Assembly: GCA_018224345.1 (NCBI GenBank)
Contig: JAGTUW010000123.1
Coordinates: forward strand, 1 to 16,109
Reading direction: 5' to 3'
Origin: Bacteroidota bacterium
GTDB taxonomy: Bacteria > Bacteroidota > Ignavibacteria > SZUA-365
Length of the DNA stretch: 16,109 bases
Numbering within the stretch: position 1 is the first letter of the stretch; each line of letters starts with the position of its first letter. The position numbers and the translations under genes were made by a program. Below, in pieces: positions 15,127 through 16,109 of the stretch. The notes beneath the pieces are model-generated. The model saw only the letters and a list, made by a program, of their open reading frames with translations. It searched no databases and was not told where the DNA came from.

Positions 15127-16109
15127 CGCAATTAGGTCAGTGGCTTGCAGAACATGCACAACGCTGTGCATGTTCTTTACCCTGATCAGTGCTGTTATCG
15201 CGCAACCGGATAACGAAACAGTATTACCTCCGGACAGTGTGCGCGAACTTGCCCCCGGTGTTCTCTATGCCCATGCATATAATCCTGCATCACGTCTCTC
15301 TGTTCATTGGCTGACTGTGGATCTTACAAACCTGAACCTCGGGGTACGCGTAGGAAAGGGGCTCGAACACATTTCCGGTCTGGAGCAGACACACAGCATA
15401 CTGTCGCGCTTCGACAGCAGCTATTCGAACGTGCGTGTCATTGCAGGAATAAACGCCAACTTCTGGCGAGCAGGGACATTGCATCCGATGGGGCCAACCG
15501 TCAGCGACGGGGAATTGCTTATCTCCACACAGCACCGGAACTGGTCGTCCATCGCCTTCACGGACGCCGGTCACGTTATTATCGATACCTTTGACATGCG
15601 CGTCGCATTGCATAGCCGTCTCGGCCAGATTCCCGTCACACGCATCAACCGGCGTATTGATTCGACAGAAGTCGTGCTCTACACCGGGTATTTTGGAAGC
15701 TCTGTGCCGTTCGTTGACACTACCGGAATTCGGGAGGCATCGCATGACACAATTACAGACGATTCCGAAGCCGCCATCGACACCGTCATTCTTGCGATTA
15801 TGGATTCCATCTGGAACGTCAGCCGGGAAAGCGGAACGCTGAAACTGCAATTCCGCTACATGAGCCCGCCACGTGCCAATACAATCACTCCATGCGTCGT
15901 CACCGGGCTGGATACGGGATTCGTCGCCATACCCGAAGACGGAGGCGTGCTTTCATTCGGAAAGGGGCCATTCCCGCTTTTCTCCCAACTGCTCGTTGGT
16001 GACACGTTTTCCCTGGGCAGCAGGCTGCACCCGCCAATCAACGGCTCCGTCGTCCAGATGACCGGCGGAACGCCCCGTATCGTACGAGATGGGCAGGTCA
16101 GTGTGGAAT
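15110..16109 (+). CDS. Exported phosphodiester glycosidase (NAGPA-type) family protein, 3' end cut by window
   Basis: The frame is open to the window edge (333 codons seen). The first 31 residues form a Sec signal peptide: basic MKNPFNAIRS, hydrophobic LCMFFTLISAVIA, likely cut before Q32, so the protein is exported. The mature part has the blocks expected of the NAGPA/DUF2233 phosphodiester glycosidase domain: VRVIAGINANFW (108-119, where relatives have an AINGGFF-like motif), GPTVSDGELL (128-137) and GGTPRIVRDGQV (319-330, the G-G-x-P-x-L/I-V...G motif). Family members remove sugar-1-phosphate capping groups or act on similar phosphodiesters; the substrate here cannot be read. Between about 175 and 310 lies a long middle segment that is less recognisable. 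The start overlaps dxs by 17 bases. The in-frame ATG at 15170 would leave too short a signal peptide. Confidence 0.8.
   Translation, partial: MKNPFNAIRSVACRTCTTLCMFFTLISAVIAQPDNETVLPPDSVRELAPGVLYAHAYNPASRLSVHWLTVDLTNLNLGVRVGKGLEHISGLEQTHSILSRFDSSYSNVRVIAGINANFWRAGTLHPMGPTVSDGELLISTQHRNWSSIAFTDAGHVIIDTFDMRVALHSRLGQIPVTRINRRIDSTEVVLYTGYFGSSVPFVDTTGIREASHDTITDDSEAAIDTVILAIMDSIWNVSRESGTLKLQFRYMSPPRANTITPCVVTGLDTGFVAIPEDGGVLSFGKGPFPLFSQLLVGDTFSLGSRLHPPINGSVVQMTGGTPRIVRDGQVSVE
15149..15176 (+). repeat. Perfect 12-bp inverted repeat inside the signal-peptide codons
   Basis: AGAACATGCACA (15149-15160) and TGTGCATGTTCT (15165-15176) are exact reverse complements around the loop ACGC. The hairpin begins 22 bases after the dxs stop and is followed by only three T (15176-15178). 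It resembles a terminator for dxs with a poor U tract, but it lies within the coding sequence of the downstream exported protein (codons 14-23). Confidence 0.7.

Overview
The window reads as a conserved, all plus-strand housekeeping segment of a bacterial chromosome. The gene content and order (tRNA-Val, thrS, infC, rpmI, rplT, pheS, pheT, a small coiled-coil gene, zapA, a 6S-like RNA, rny, coaE, nadB, xseA, xseB, dxs, and the start of a secreted glycosidase-like gene) suggest a member of the Bacteroidota/Chlorobiota (FCB) assemblage, perhaps an Ignavibacteria- or Kapabacteria-like lineage. Supporting points are a PheS with a four-cysteine insert, RNase Y with an N-terminal membrane anchor, a tRNA without an encoded CCA, and moderate GC. 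This placement is inference from protein style and synteny; a 16S or marker-gene comparison would be needed to settle it.

Region by region. Positions 1-101 hold the 3' part of tRNA-Val(GAC) and its intrinsic terminator. Positions 124-3286 hold thrS and the translation cluster infC-rpmI-rplT, closed by a strong terminator at 3307-3356. Positions 3382-6779 hold pheST. Positions 6810-7519 hold a coiled-coil protein that may be ZapB-like, followed by ZapA. Positions 7529-7746 fold into a 6S RNA-like rod with a long terminal stem, a symmetric central bubble, an apical hairpin and a terminal U tract. Positions 7766-9334 encode RNase Y. Positions 9353-11610 hold coaE and nadB, overlapping by ATGA. 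Positions 11628-13086 hold xseA and xseB, which also overlap. Positions 13195-15126 encode Dxs. From 15110 to the window edge runs an exported phosphodiester glycosidase (NAGPA-type) protein, cut off at its 3' end.

The proteins cover tRNA charging and initiation (ThrRS, PheRS, IF3, bL35, bL20), cell division (ZapA and its neighbour), global control of transcription and RNA turnover (6S RNA, RNase Y), cofactor and isoprenoid synthesis (CoaE, NadB, Dxs) and DNA repair (ExoVII). There is no mobile element, CRISPR array, transposase or phage gene. The longest stretch without a protein gene is 7520-7765 (246 bases), and the 6S-like RNA fills it.

The most noteworthy points are: the unannotated 6S-like RNA between zapA and rny; the infC 5' end, where a strong Shine-Dalgarno sequence faces an in-frame ACG rather than an AUG; terminator-like hairpins ending only about 19-25 bases before thrS, pheS and rny, which leave no room for separate promoters and suggest controlled readthrough or processing; and a perfect 12-bp inverted repeat inside the signal-peptide codons of the last gene.
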